The notes beneath the pieces are model-generated. The model did not search any database. It saw nothing but the letters and a program-made list of their open reading frames with translations, and was not told where the DNA came from. Shown here piece by piece: positions 1-10,690 of a DNA stretch of 64,000 bases. The translations under genes and the position numbers were made by a program. The DNA is taken from assembly GCA_003254925.1 (NCBI GenBank), contig QANZ01055900.1:44156-108155 (forward strand), written 5' to 3'. This stretch comes from Chamaecrista fasciculata (Eukaryota > Streptophyta > Magnoliopsida > Fabales > Fabaceae). Positions within the stretch are counted from its first letter, which is position 1, and every line of letters begins with the position of its first letter.

Positions 1-780
1 TCCTGGGTCGGGTTGGGTCTTGTACAACCCTAGTTTTTTGAGTGGGAGTGAAGTAGAGAGCAAGCAAGAAGATTAGAGAGAGAGAGAAACGCAAGGAAAG
101 AGAAAGTGGATCTACAAACTCATTTTTCTCTGGCAGTAGTTACTTTAGGCAAAATCCAACAGTGAAACCTTTTCCGATCAAGCTAAAATTTGGAGGATAT
201 GTTCCTGACATCCTATTACAGTCAATTTTTCAATTGGAGCTTTAGTTGGTAGAAACATTTTTTGAAGTTAAGGAGCATCCTATTCAGCGTCCCTGAACAA
301 TGTCCATTGTTGGAAAGATCAAATGGTGAGATCTTCTCTGATTGAGCTGAAATTTTGAGGGTCTTGAAACTGTTGCTCTGTTTTTGTGCGATTTTTAGTT
401 CTCTCAACTTTATTTGTTCTTGATGATTTGGGTAATTGTTGGAGGAAGCTTGTGAGTGAAATATATTATATTAGGGTCTGTTGAGATTGAATATTGCCTT
501 CGATAAATTTTTGTAGGCTCGTTTTGTTGATGCTTCTTGCACCCAAATTTTGTAAGACAATGTCTTTACCTTTTTTGTGAGTTGTAAGAGGTTGTATATA
601 ACTTTAGTTGTATTCTTTGATTGATTCAATATAGTTAGACATTGTTATTTGAATCCTTAGACAATTTTGGACGAAAGTATTGTATTCCATTTTTGTGGTT
701 TTAGAATTCTTTAACAGTTTTTAGTTTTATTGACATTTCCACTTCCGATGCACTGCTGCCAACCACGCTCTCGCCTGTCA
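1..780 (+). mobile_element. LTR copy A of an LTR retrotransposon (fossil)
   Basis: This stretch matches, base after base with moderate divergence, the reverse complement of the complete solo LTR at 38017-38924 and the partial copy at 9011-9549. Its right end is set by the point where all three copies stop matching, just after the shared ...GTCA terminus. The left end lies at or before the window edge. It carries no coding sequence. It lies directly against an antisense copia reverse-transcriptase fossil, so it looks like an LTR that landed inside an older element. The element is broken and old, with no internal region attached. Confidence 0.7.
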
Positions 781-1730
781 CTTCATGGCTTTCCAATGGT
801 CATCAGTAGGTGTATGCATAAATTGGCTTATTTTATTCATAGAGAATGCAATTTTAGGTCGAATTATGCAAACATATTATTGGGAACAAACCACTATTTG
901 ATAAAGCTAGGGATAATTGAACAATGGTGAACCTATCTTGAATAACTTGAAATTGGCAGTCATTGGTGTAGATTGGGGTTTGGCTTGAGACATGTTAACC
1001 TTATGAAGAATGTCAAGGATATATTTATTTTGACGCAAGAGTAATCCCTTACTAGGAGTGTGATCAACATACCAAGAAAGAAGTTGAGATTTCCAAGATC
1101 CTTTGAGGCAAAGGACTTTGTGGAAATGATGTGAGAGACTTCAGAGGGATCTCTTCTTGTGATGATAATATCGTCCACATAAACCCAAGGTTATTAAAAC
1201 CGGACCGGTCATTGAACCGACCAAAGCAGCGGTTCAAAGTTCAATGGTTCAACCGGGGTCGGACCGTTTATAATTAAATAAATAAAAAATAATATATTTA
1301 GTTTAATATAATAAAAATATATAATAAACTCTTTAAATTTAAACTGGATTGAGTAAGAAAGTGATTAATTAGGAGGATAAAAAATCAAATTTTGAAGTAA
1401 AAACTATTAAATAACGTATTATTTTGAGTCTAAACATAATAAGAAACAAATTTCTTTAAAATAACATCATTTTAATCAAGAAAAAGTAAAAAAAAAAAAT
1501 AGAAAAAAACTGAACCGGTTCAACCTCAAAACTGGCCGGTTCAAGGCGGTTTTCCCGGTTTTTGACCGGTTCAGACGGTTCTTGACCGGTTCTCAGCTTG
1601 CCCGGTTTTGTGCTCAACTCGGACCGGACCACTGACTGATTCGCGGTCCGACCAGCCGGTCCGGTCCGGTTTTTATAACTCTGCATAAACCAATAAATGG
1701 ATAACAAACACCTTGAAGGTGCTTTGTTGA
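781..1730 (-). mobile_element. Copia-type reverse transcriptase/RNase H fossil, copy A
   Basis: On the minus strand the sequence encodes scattered pieces of a Ty1/copia polymerase: a YVDDIIIT-like reverse-transcriptase active-site region, a DLGDLNFFLG-like stretch and, next to the LTR, an HTPTDDHW-like stretch typical of copia. It is a broken internal fragment with several breaks and no LTR of its own in view. It is interrupted by the hAT-like element at 1186-1683 and abutted by the LTR ending at 780. The same arrangement recurs at 9550-10690. Confidence 0.75.
1186..1683. mobile_element. hAT-like non-autonomous DNA element (CGGACC family), copy 1
   Basis: A 498-bp insertion with terminal inverted repeats: the left end reads CAAGGTTATTAAAACCGG and the right end, reverse-complemented, CAGAGTTATAAAAACCGG. 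It is flanked by a perfect 8-bp direct repeat, cataaacc, at 1178-1185 and 1684-1691. Eight-base target duplications and a CA-starting inverted repeat are typical of hAT elements. Both ends are rich in GGACCGG and GGTTCAACCGGTT motifs around an AT-rich core. There is no open reading frame of note, so it is a MITE-size derivative. A second copy is at 12291-12780. Confidence 0.8.
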
Positions 1731-1849
1731 GGTAAAATTATTTTGTAATTCTACACTAAAGTTAGATAACATTAAATACGATCCACATTTAGACACAAAT
1801 CAATGTTTTTATGCTTTCCCCTGCTCCTAATTATAACCTAAAGTTTGAG

Positions 1850-2230
1850 TGATTTTTTCCATCAGGCAACGAAATTAAATTCATTATTGGTCAAGTTTAT
1901 GACAAGCTTGTAGCTATTATTCAAGCAAATGGATCCTCATCCTCTGCATTTAGAGGGAGAGATGAGGCTAATGAAGTAAGAGGGAAATAGAAAGAGAGAA
2001 TTTTAGAATTGACCAAACTAAATGTATTTTTGTTTTAAAAAACTACTTTTTACACTTTTAATATAATTAAATATTTTTTCAAAAATAAATTAATATTTTG
2101 GTCGTTAAAAGATGATAATTTTTTCAATTTAGTCCTTGAAATATCAAATTATAAGATTTAGTCTCAAAATGATGCAGCTAAAATCAATTTGGTCATTTTG
2201 TTAATACATTAGTTTAGATTCAACAATTGA
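1850..2230 (+). repeat. Dispersed block repeated at 8640-8970
   Basis: The run from the ggatcctcatcc region through the AT-rich part that follows matches 8695-8970 in the same orientation (shared phrases include atgtatttttgtttt and gaaatatcaaattataa). One copy lies downstream of the first LTR/copia composite and the other immediately upstream of the second, so it belongs to the same duplicated territory. It is non-coding and its class is not recognised. Confidence 0.5.
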
Positions 2231-2445
2231 CATAATTTTCTAATACTAATTATTAAGTGTAATGTCAATAAAAATTTAGATTCACATTAGATTTGTCGTT
2301 AAATTTTAGTTAATACCTTTGATAAGAGACTAAATTAATTGTAATTGCATCTTTTAAAGACTAAACCTTATAATTTTATCTTTTGGAGATCAAATAGAGA
2401 AATCTATAATCTTTTAGGGACTAAATCATTAATTTAATATTTTTT
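2085..2445. repeat. AT-rich TIR repeat (MITE-like), family V
   Basis: The left edge reads aaattaatattttggtcg and the right edge returns it in inverted form (gggactaaatcattaattt). Phrases such as tttagtccttgaaa recur at 36213-36487 and 46210-46580. No coding capacity is seen. No convincing target duplication could be fixed by eye. Confidence 0.45.
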
Positions 2446-2676
2446 AACTAATGCTCTGAAGACATGATTAAATAAATTTTAACAATATTAATCCTAAGAA
2501 CATATGATAATCACATATATTATTACAAGAAGAAAAAACTAGAATGTGTTGACTTACAAATATCTTCTACGAAGTTAATTAAACATAACAAAGACAATGA
2601 GTAGAAGCTTCTGAAATAATTTTATTAATTGTCTACAATCAATGTTTACATACTAACCCTAGGTTTCTTCGCAGAC

Positions 2677-2900
2677 TATATAAAGCGGTGAACCATTAGA
2701 ATACAAACCAGCCATCTCTTGCACAATAGCCGCTCGCTTACATAGCAATCACCTGTTACAGAAAACTTTGGATTTTTTCTCCTTTTTCTTTCTCACTTTG
2801 TTTTAACAAGTTAAAGATGGAAGGATGTGATCAAAACGAAGATGGTGATGAAGCAAATAGAGAAAAGACAATGAATAACTTCTACAAATCAGATCAATAG
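2677..2900 (+). other. Possible small transcription unit: TATA box plus a 27-codon ORF
   Basis: A good TATA box, tatataaa, lies at 2677-2684. About 130 bases downstream an ATG at 2817 opens a short acidic reading frame of 27 codons (starts MEGCDQNEDGDE) that ends in TAG at 2898-2900. A gtaaac donor-like site follows at about 2910. The leader is pyrimidine-rich, as plant 5' untranslated regions often are. The peptide is not recognised and could be a chance frame or the stump of a lost gene. Confidence 0.2.
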
Positions 2901-4301
2901 TACACCAAATAAAGGTAAACATATATTTGATTGTCGGCCATATTTCTAATTTGTTGTTCTTCTAAATTGAGCATAAATATTCATTGAAGGTTAAAATAAT
3001 ACTTTTTATAGTTTCACCAAGTTTATGATTTAGTCCCTATAATCTCATTCTTTACAACTCAATCCTTATATTTTTTTTATTTTTTTTTTAAAATAGTTCA
3101 TAATTTATACTGTTAAAACTCTATTAATCAAATGTATATGTGATTTAATACATGTATGTGACAAATAAAATAAATTTCAGATCAACATCTACGGTTTTGC
3201 CTCTATAGTAATCTCCTGAGCGCTTGATATGGGAAGAGACATGGATACAGTTATTATGTTCCTGCACTATCTTGCTTTCTTGTATATTGTGATTCTAAAA
3301 CTTAGATTGAATATTGCCTCAATTTAATGCAGATAGGTTGTTCTCTTTCCATATTAATGTAACTCAGAAAACCAACTTATCCACACAAATTTTAATCTCA
3401 TTACATTTTTCCAAGTGACCAAAATATAATTTTAACATATTTTGATTATGATATTATCTTTTTTCACCTTTATTTTTCCTAGTGTTTGTACACTATATGT
3501 AGAAGTTCATAGTGTGGATTGATGTTGTGGACTTGTACCATCACCTTCCTTCTTATATCGATATAATTTTCATTTTACACTTTTTAGTATTAGTAATATA
3601 AAAGTTAACATCAAATTATTTTTAGTCATAATCTTATTTTGGTGCTTGAACTTATAGAATGAATTTTACTTTGGTTCTGAAATTATTTTTTCTTTCATTA
3701 TATCTTTCAAACTTTTGCAATTGTTCTACCATTAATTTTAAAGCAAACTCTGTTAGTATACCATTTCTTCCTTCTTTACGATCTCTTTGTGTGAATCCAT
3801 ATTTTATGATTAAGAAGTAGAGTTATATATAAGCAAAATCTTAATGTCTCTTTCCCCTTATTTCATCCACACTTTGTGTTGCTTCTAGGATCAAGCTCAC
3901 CTATCTTCATCAATGGCTCACATTACCCAGCTAAAAACTCTTGATGAAAAGGGTAATGTGAGAGGAGAGAAAGACTCTTGATGAAAAGGGTAAGGTGAGA
4001 TGAGAGAAAAACAAAGATATAACAGGGAGGAGGAAAGAGACGAAACAGTGAAAGTGTTGAAATGATTTTTTTTTCTTCTCTTTGCCACTTCATATGAGAG
4101 AGAAAGTTTTCATCTCAAGAGTTTAAATCGTGGTCTATTTGGGATTCCATTTGGCCATTCAAGTATCATTATGTTGATGGAATGATAATGGAGATAAGTA
4201 AGATAATGGAATGAAAAGATAAAAAGATGTTTCAGAATTTTGTTGTTAATGAAAATAGTGAGATGGAGAATTATTTTAAAGGATATATAATGATTTTGAT
4301 T
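2901..4301. other. Intergenic, AT-rich, no gene seen
   Basis: The stretch contains degenerate MITE-like sequence (3000-3150 and 3625-3780 carry the phrases of small TIR families seen elsewhere) and otherwise nothing recognisable on either strand. Confidence 0.5.
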
Positions 4302-4992
4302 GAGTAAACTAGCATTTTGTCCCTAAATTTATCACTCACTGGCAGATAGGTCTTTAGATTTATGAAATTGTACAACTCGGTCCTCGAATTATGAGGAATC
4401 GTTGCACGTTAGTCCCTCGGTTAGTCTAGCCATTCAAAAAAGTTGAGGTGGCACATTAGCGTGATGACTTGCGTCGTTAAGTGCTGACGTGGCATGTTAA
4501 CTGCCATGTTAGCACCAGTTAAGCTTAAAATAAAAAAAAGGTGCCACATTTGCAATTTTTGCCAAATCAACAGAAAAAGAAAAAGAAAAAACTCTCTAGC
4601 ATTTTAGTCCCTAAGCAAAATGCACATTTTGGTCCCTAGGAAATTTGGTCCCTACCTATTCAAACACAAAAACCCAAACCCCCCAAACCACAATCCCTAA
4701 ACCTATTCGAACCCCACACACCCCCAACCCACACCAATTCTCACTTCTCACGAACCCTAGCCCCAACCATCCACACCAAACCATCGTACCCAACCCTCAA
4801 CCATCCAAACCCAAACTCTCGAGCCCAACCCAAATTCTCACGTTTCGTTGAAGGAAGAGTTTCGTTTTCTACTTGATTCGCCAGCAAAGCCCCAACTTTT
4901 TGAACTTCTTGCTAGATTATATATTTCAAACCCTGCAATTCATCTCCTACTCTTTTCTCATTTGTATCCCTTCATCCCAAAAGTATACTAGT

Positions 4993-5283
4993 CATCTAAC
5001 ACCTCTAAGACATTGTTTATTTGGGAGGCATGGTGAAATAGAGGAAGGCTCTGTTGCGTATGCCAAAGATACGAATGAATCTCGATGAGAGTAGCAACAT
5101 ATATTTTTTGGATATGATATTTTGTTGTCTTTAATTTTTTTAGTAGTGTTCAAAATGCAAGCCTCAATTAATATTATTATTATTTATCTTACCTTGATTT
5201 GTAGTGGGTTTGGCTATGTTACATACAAGACAACAGAAGCTACAAAGAAGGCCATAGACGATGATCCAGAGAAGACTCTTGGG
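4993..5283 (+). pseudogene. Captured RRM (RNA-binding) gene fragment inside the Mutator-like element
   Basis: Two exon-like pieces encode consecutive parts of one RNA-recognition motif. About 4993-5084 gives GRHGEIEEGSVAYAKDTNES, the RNP2-side loop and strands. 5205-5283 gives GFGYVTYKTTEATKKAI, which contains the RNP1 core (GFGYV), and ends at a clean donor GGG|gtaagt. The wording resembles plant UBA2/AKIP1-type hnRNP-like RRMs. The piece between them starts atgaga instead of gt but ends in gtag, so the first intron has probably lost its donor. Upstream RRM strands and the downstream second RRM are missing. It is a non-functional capture, and family placement is from memory of motif wording only. 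Confidence 0.65.
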
Positions 5284-5832
5284 GTAAGTGAACACTTGAA
5301 ATTTTATGTTAATTGTGAGGTGACAATGGGACGTGGTTGCTGGTATGCTAAAACAAGGCATGTGAAAGACAATTTTGTGTGAAAGAAAGCATCATGATTC
5401 ATGAATAAATAAGTCTACAATCTTTTGAAGCAGGAAGAGAAAGACAAAAGAGAATTATTCGGTAATTCAGTTTTTTTGAATTTGGATAATTTTTCTATAC
5501 CAAGTAAAACAATAAAGATTTAGTTATTTGGGAATTCTTTGTTAAAACTAATAAAACAACTCAAGCAATAAGTCTTATTTTTTGGGGGAGAAAATGATAG
5601 TATTGGTTAGGGGCTCTAGGCTTATGAAGAGCAATTGATGAAGAAGGTTCTATTTAGTCTTTGTGTTTGACTGAATCTGTCAAGTCCTTAATTACCTTAG
5701 ATGTTATTCATACTTTTCATTGTTGTATGCGTTGTATATTGATAGCTTAGAAGCCGTATGACCTTGTTAATTGAATTTCTTATTATTTTATGCGATTGCT
5801 TTTAGAGGCATGTTGTTTACTTTAGAGTTTAG

Positions 5833-6006
5833 ACATTGAAGCTATTACATTGTGAGGCAAGCTATATTGGAATGCCTCCAAATATTGGCCCCGATTGGGT
5901 TCCCCCACCCCTCCCAAGATCAACTCCACGACAACCAGATGTGCAAGCTAACAACGGCAACAGAAAGGCAACAAAAGAGAAGAAAGCGAAGAGAGTGAAG
6001 AAATGA
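5833..6006 (+). CDS. Possible terminal exon of an unidentified gene inside the Mutator-like element
   Basis: Directly after an AG acceptor (gagtttag) a 58-codon frame runs to TGA at 6004-6006. It encodes a proline-rich part (MPPNIGPDWVPPPLPRSTP) and ends in a very basic tail (RKATKEKKAKRVKK) reminiscent of a nuclear targeting tail. It is the most coding-like plus-strand segment between the RRM fragment and the right arm. I do not recognise the protein. It could be the end of a decayed transposase or of another captured gene. Confidence 0.3.
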   Translation, partial: TLKLLHCEASYIGMPPNIGPDWVPPPLPRSTPRQPDVQANNGNRKATKEKKAKRVKK

Positions 6007-6790
6007 AGAAATGAAGTTGATATTTACTCTTTATTTTGGTTTTTAGAGGTGCTTGGTGACTGTTTTTGGAATTCCCAAGCACTTATGACCAATTGCCAAG
6101 CTTGATGAGTTATTTTTGGAATGTCAAGCTTGATAAATTTGTTTTGGATTGATAACTCTTATGAATATTATGATATGATATAGGTTATTATGGTTTTTTT
6201 GCAATTTTCTTGCACAATGATATATGGAAATTACCAAAAATGGTGATAATGATGATGTATAGGATGGTCTTAGACTTTGTAATATGATGGTATTTATGAT
6301 TATGTATGACATTTCCAGACTTAAATGTCAATCTTATCATGTTGATCTACAAGATTGTTGGCTGGCAATTGATTCTTGTAATTTACAGGTGTGTACAATT
6401 GTCAAAATCAGTTTGGTGAAAATGGGATATGCAACAAAAAATAGGTAAGGACTTTCATTGATTTTTTTAACTATCAACATTTTCCAGGGACTTCATTGTA
6501 CAAAAAAATAAACGTTTAACCATATTTTGAGGACATGTTTGTACAATAGTGCAGAACAGGTCATTTCCTCTACACCTCGTACCATTATTCACACTATGCC
6601 CGATTTTGGCCAATTTTAGCATCTCAAATTCAGGCAATGCCAATACCAAATAACATCCAAGTGTCCATATACCAACCAACACTTCATACGACTAAAATTC
6701 AAGAGTGATACACATCTCATTAACCATAAAGTTTTACACTACATGAGTCAAATTGCAGAAACAAACAAACAATACATCATTCTTGGTTCA

Positions 6791-7313
6791 TCACATTAAC
6801 TTGCAATACAAAACAGTTAACAAACAAAGAACATATATAATGATAACATCAACTAAAAGCCTAATAATCATTCTCGGACTTCTCAATTGTCCTTCATACA
6901 TTGCATTTTCTTTCTTCAACTCCATGCTGCACCTTTTCTTCTTCATGACATGTAAGTCAATCAACACTTCTTCCTTCTCTTCACTTGAGATACTATCCTC
7001 ATCTACCACTTGAAGAAGCCACAAGTAAGTTCATGACTCGGCATTCAACCAACAAAAATTGTTTTACAAGTCACACACTATACAAACTTAATTAGTTACT
7101 CAAAACAAGATGACATTACATCAATACCTTATACAATGGACATCTATAAGAATCCCTGCCATAATTTTGAGGAGTCCAAGAAGTTAATATCAACACATTA
7201 CACCCATACCTACATTTCTTAGTCCCAAATTTTTGCTTTCTCCTTGAAGAATCTACATTACCTTTCTCATGCCCAAACGACTTAGGATTATACGATCCTC
7301 TTGAAGAACTCAT
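6791..7313 (-). pseudogene. GRF-type zinc-finger gene, probably decayed, carried by the Mutator-like element
   Basis: On the minus strand an ATG at 7311-7313 opens a 62-codon exon (7128-7313) ending at a donor AAG|gtattg. It encodes SSSRGSYN..., a basic stretch, then CRYGC...LTSWTPQNYGR...RCPLY, the signature of GRF zinc fingers (TSWT..N.GR...CP.Y). Downstream, near 7010-7024, CGFFKW and VDEDSISSEEKEEV occur in adjacent but different frames, so the expected CGFFKWVDED block is split by a one-base shift. It is followed by an acidic/basic helix and a hydrophobic C-terminal segment (IIRLLVDVIIIYVLCLLTV). Small GRF proteins with a C-terminal membrane segment are common around plant transposons. 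The first canonical cysteine pair (CxCG) reads CRYG here. Confidence 0.55.
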
Positions 7314-9010
7314 TCATGTGAGGGGATAAAATCTCAAAAATCAAAAAATAAACACAGAAATTTAGTGTAAAATCATATAAACATGATTATTAGATGAGTG
7401 GCTGAAATTACAGTTTAGTCCTGAAATCTTTAAATTCCTTTCATTTCAGTCCCAAGTTCACAAATAAAATTGAGAAATGTGTGCAGAATACTTTCAAGTG
7501 TTCTAGTTTAGTCCCTAGTCCAGTGATCTTTCAGAAATCAGACCAAAATATGACAAAAGGCAAATATCCAGAGAGGTACTAAACTGAAAAACGTAGAAAG
7601 TTTCAAGAAGGAGAAAATCTCATCGATCTCGCCGGAAAATCCACTGAAATTGCTGGGAACCTTGTCTCTCTCACTCTCTCTTTAGAAATGGGTTTGAGAT
7701 TTTGGTTCCAATGGTTTGGAGATGGGTAGGGTTTGGTTCGAAGTGAGCTAGCGGAGTGGGTTATGGTGGTTGGGTTCCTGGTGCCAATGGTTAGGGTTCA
7801 AGCGTTTGGGTGTGGATGGGTTGAGGCTAAGGTTCGTGTGGGTTGGATGATTGGGGTTCGTGTGGGTGGGGGGTGGGGTGCGGTTCGAATGGTTTGGGTT
7901 CGAATAGGATTAGGGACCAAAACGTGCGTTTTGGTTAGGAACTAAAATGCTGGAGAGTGTTTTTTTTCTAATTTGGCAAAAATGACAGATGTGGCACCCC
8001 TTTTTTTGTTTTAAGCTTAACCGGTGTTGGTGTGGCAGTTAATGTGCCATGTCAATACTTAACGACCCAAGTCATCACCCTAACGTGCCACATCATCTTT
8101 TTTGGACAGCTGGACTAATCGAGGGACTAGCGTGCAATGATTCTGCATAATTCGAGGACTGAGTTGTACAATTTCATAAATCCAATGACCTATTTGCAAG
8201 CGGGTGATAAATTCAGGGACCAAAATGCTAGTTTACTCGATTTTGATTTATTGAAATAATTGTATGAGTAATTTAAAATTGTATAGAGATAGAAGTTGTA
8301 ATTGGTAATGGAATGAAATTGAGGTTAATGAAATGAAATTTTGTGTTTGGTTGTGATTTTAATGGTATGATAATGTCTTAGAATTTGTGCTAAAGTCGTT
8401 ACTAATAGATGTTGGAGTAGCTTTATTTTAATAAAATGGAGGAATCAAAATGTACATAACATGAAAATTCAAGAAAATATATTATTTAGTCTATAAATTT
8501 ATATCGATTTAATGAATCGATCTATAAATAAGCAAAATATATATATATATATAATGTACATATCACTCAGTATAAAATTAGAGTTGAAAAAAATAAAATT
8601 TTTAAATAGTGACTAAAAATCGTATAGTTGATGGTTTAAGTATTGAGTTGTTGAGTCTATATAATTTCAACGATCAAAATAATTTCTCATTAAGTTGATG
8701 GATCCCCATCCTTCGCATTTTGTGGGAAAGAAGAGTTTAATGAAGTAAGAGAAAAATACAAAGAGATAATTTTAGAATTTACTAAACTGAATGTATTTTT
8801 GTTTTAAAAAACTAAATTTTATACTTTCAAAATCATTAGATATCTTTTAAAGAGTAAATTAAGAAAGAATCTATCAATTTAGTCATCGAAATATCAAATT
8901 ATAAGATTTGGTCCTTAAAACATGTAATTAAAATTAGTTTAATCATTTTTTTAAGATATTAATTGGTTTAACCATGAACTTTAGAAATACTAAATATATT
9001 TCTAAGATAT

Positions 9011-9549
9011 TAGTTGGTAGAAATGAATTTTTGAAGTTCAAGGAGCATCCTATCCGTCGTCCTTGAACAATGTCCATTGTCGAAAAAATCCAACCATAAA
9101 ATCTTCTCCAATTGAGCTGAAATTTTGAGGGTCTTGAAACTGTTGCTCTGTTTTTGTGTCATTTTTAGTTCTCTCAACTTTATTTGTGCTTGATAATTTG
9201 GGTATTTGTTGGAGGAAGCTTGTGAGTAAAATATATTATATTAAGGTCAGTTGAGATTGAATAATGCCCTAGATACATTTTTGTAGGCTCATTTTGTTGA
9301 TGCTTCTTGCACCCAAATTTTGTAAGACTATGTCTTTACCTCTTTTGTGAGTTGTGAGCGGTTGTATATAACTTTAGTTATATTATTTGATTGATGCAAT
9401 ATAGTTAGACATTGTTATTTGAATCTTTGGATAATTTGGACGAAAATATTGTATTCCATTTGTGTGGTTTCAAAATTCTTTAGCGGTTTTTAGCTTTACC
9501 AACATTTCCACTTCCGCTACACCGCCGCCAACCACGCTCTCACCCTTCA
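9011..9549 (+). mobile_element. LTR copy B of the same LTR retrotransposon (fossil, partial)
   Basis: It matches 242-780 in order and orientation, and the reverse complement of 38017-38924. The left part of the LTR is absent, with similarity starting near 9011. The right end is the same LTR terminus, and the same antisense copia sequence follows it, so copies A and B descend from one duplicated composite rather than from two insertions. Confidence 0.7.
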
Positions 9550-10690
9550 CTTCACAACTTGCCAATGGTCATCAGTAGGTGTCTGCATAATTTGGCTTAT
9601 TTTATTCACAGAGAGTGCAATTTCAAGTCGAGTTATGCAAACATATTGTAGGGAACTAACCACAGTTTGATAAAAGCTAGGGATCATTGAACAATGGTGA
9701 ACCTATGTTGAGTAACTTGAGATTGGCAGCCATTGGTGTAGATTGGGGTTTGGCTTGAGACATGTTAACCTTATGAAAAATGTCAAGGATATATTTATTA
9801 GTTTGACACAAGAGTAACCCCTTACTAGGATTGTGATCAACATACCAAGAAAGAAGTTGAGATCTCCAAGATCGTTTAAGGCAAAGGACTTGTGTGGAAA
9901 TGATGTAAGAGACTTTAAAAGGATCTCTTTCTGCGATGAATGTTGTTTGATTTTGTGGGCTAAATATCCGCCCACGTGGGAGTCCAATTGAGTTATGGGT
10001 TAACTCATTGGAATGTGGCCTATTTTAATTAAGTCCCACATCGGATAGTTAGTAGTTGGGAACTTTCCCATTCTTCTATAAATAGAAGTGATTCCCCATC
10101 ATTCAAGTAGCTCAATTCCATGAGTTGGAAAGAGAGCTCTCATATTGAGAGAACCCACATAATAATATTTCTCTCTCTTCGAGTTCTTCTTCCGCGATCA
10201 GAGAGTCTCATCGTTTGGTGGAGTTCGTGACGAGAAGATCAACGTTTGGAGAAAAGTCTTAGTGGAGCAAAGCCACTAGCAAGATCTAGAATATTAGCAA
10301 TGGCGTCCAGGTTAGTAAATTCCACATTGAGTTTTTTATACTTTCTTGGATATGTTTTTATGATTCGGGTTTCAAATCTTGGGGATCCGAAATCCTTCAA
10401 ATGTCGTCCAGATAAATTAATAAATAGATAACAAACCTTGAGGTAAAGTGAAGAATTAAAGAACGGTCACTTTTAGCTTGAATAAACCAAAAGAAAGTAC
10501 TTGTAAGTTTGCCAAACCATATTCTTGGGAGCTTGATGAAGCCCATATAAAGACTTATTTAACTTACAGATTATAGATAAGAGAAAGATCACCTTGAACA
10601 AACCCCTCTGGTTGAAACACATATGAACAGAGAAAAAAAAGTGGCATTCAACAGAAAATAATAATAATAAATGACACAAAAGTGATATTA
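9550..10690 (-). mobile_element. Copia-type reverse transcriptase fossil, copy B
   Basis: Minus-strand pieces of a Ty1/copia polymerase occur on both sides of a nested LTR. 9550-9943 covers the DLGDLNFFLG and RNase H-side region; 10400-10690 covers a SLYGLHQAP-like stretch, the hallmark just upstream of the copia active site. It is broken and old, with several breaks. It parallels 781-1730. Confidence 0.75.
9944..10399 (+). mobile_element. Solo LTR nested in the copia fossil
   Basis: A 456-bp insertion that starts TGTTTGATTTTG and ends CCTTCA, flanked by a perfect 5-bp repeat, aatgt, at 9939-9943 and 10400-10404. It holds a TATA box (ctataaata near 10077), a tcccacatcgg motif and a transcribed-looking leader, as expected for a single LTR. 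It is younger than the copia fossil it interrupts. A TRIM element would be an alternative name. Confidence 0.75.

Larger units (their letters stand above)
4302..8238. mobile_element. Long-TIR Mutator-like element with captured gene pieces (Pack-MULE)
   Basis: A 3937-bp element begins GAGTAAACTAGCATTTTG and ends with the inverted form. The inverted arms can be followed for roughly 550 bp (about 4302-4850 against 7690-8238), including paired stretches in which the left arm is rich in AACCC and the right arm in GGGTT. It is flanked by a perfect 10-bp direct repeat, gattttgatt, at 4292-4301 and 8239-8248, which fits Mutator-like transposition (8-11 bp). No MURA-type transposase is recognisable inside. 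The interior instead holds decayed RRM coding sequence on the plus strand and a GRF zinc-finger reading frame on the minus strand. Long inverted arms, Mutator-size target duplication and host-gene fragments make a Pack-MULE the best reading. Confidence 0.75.
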
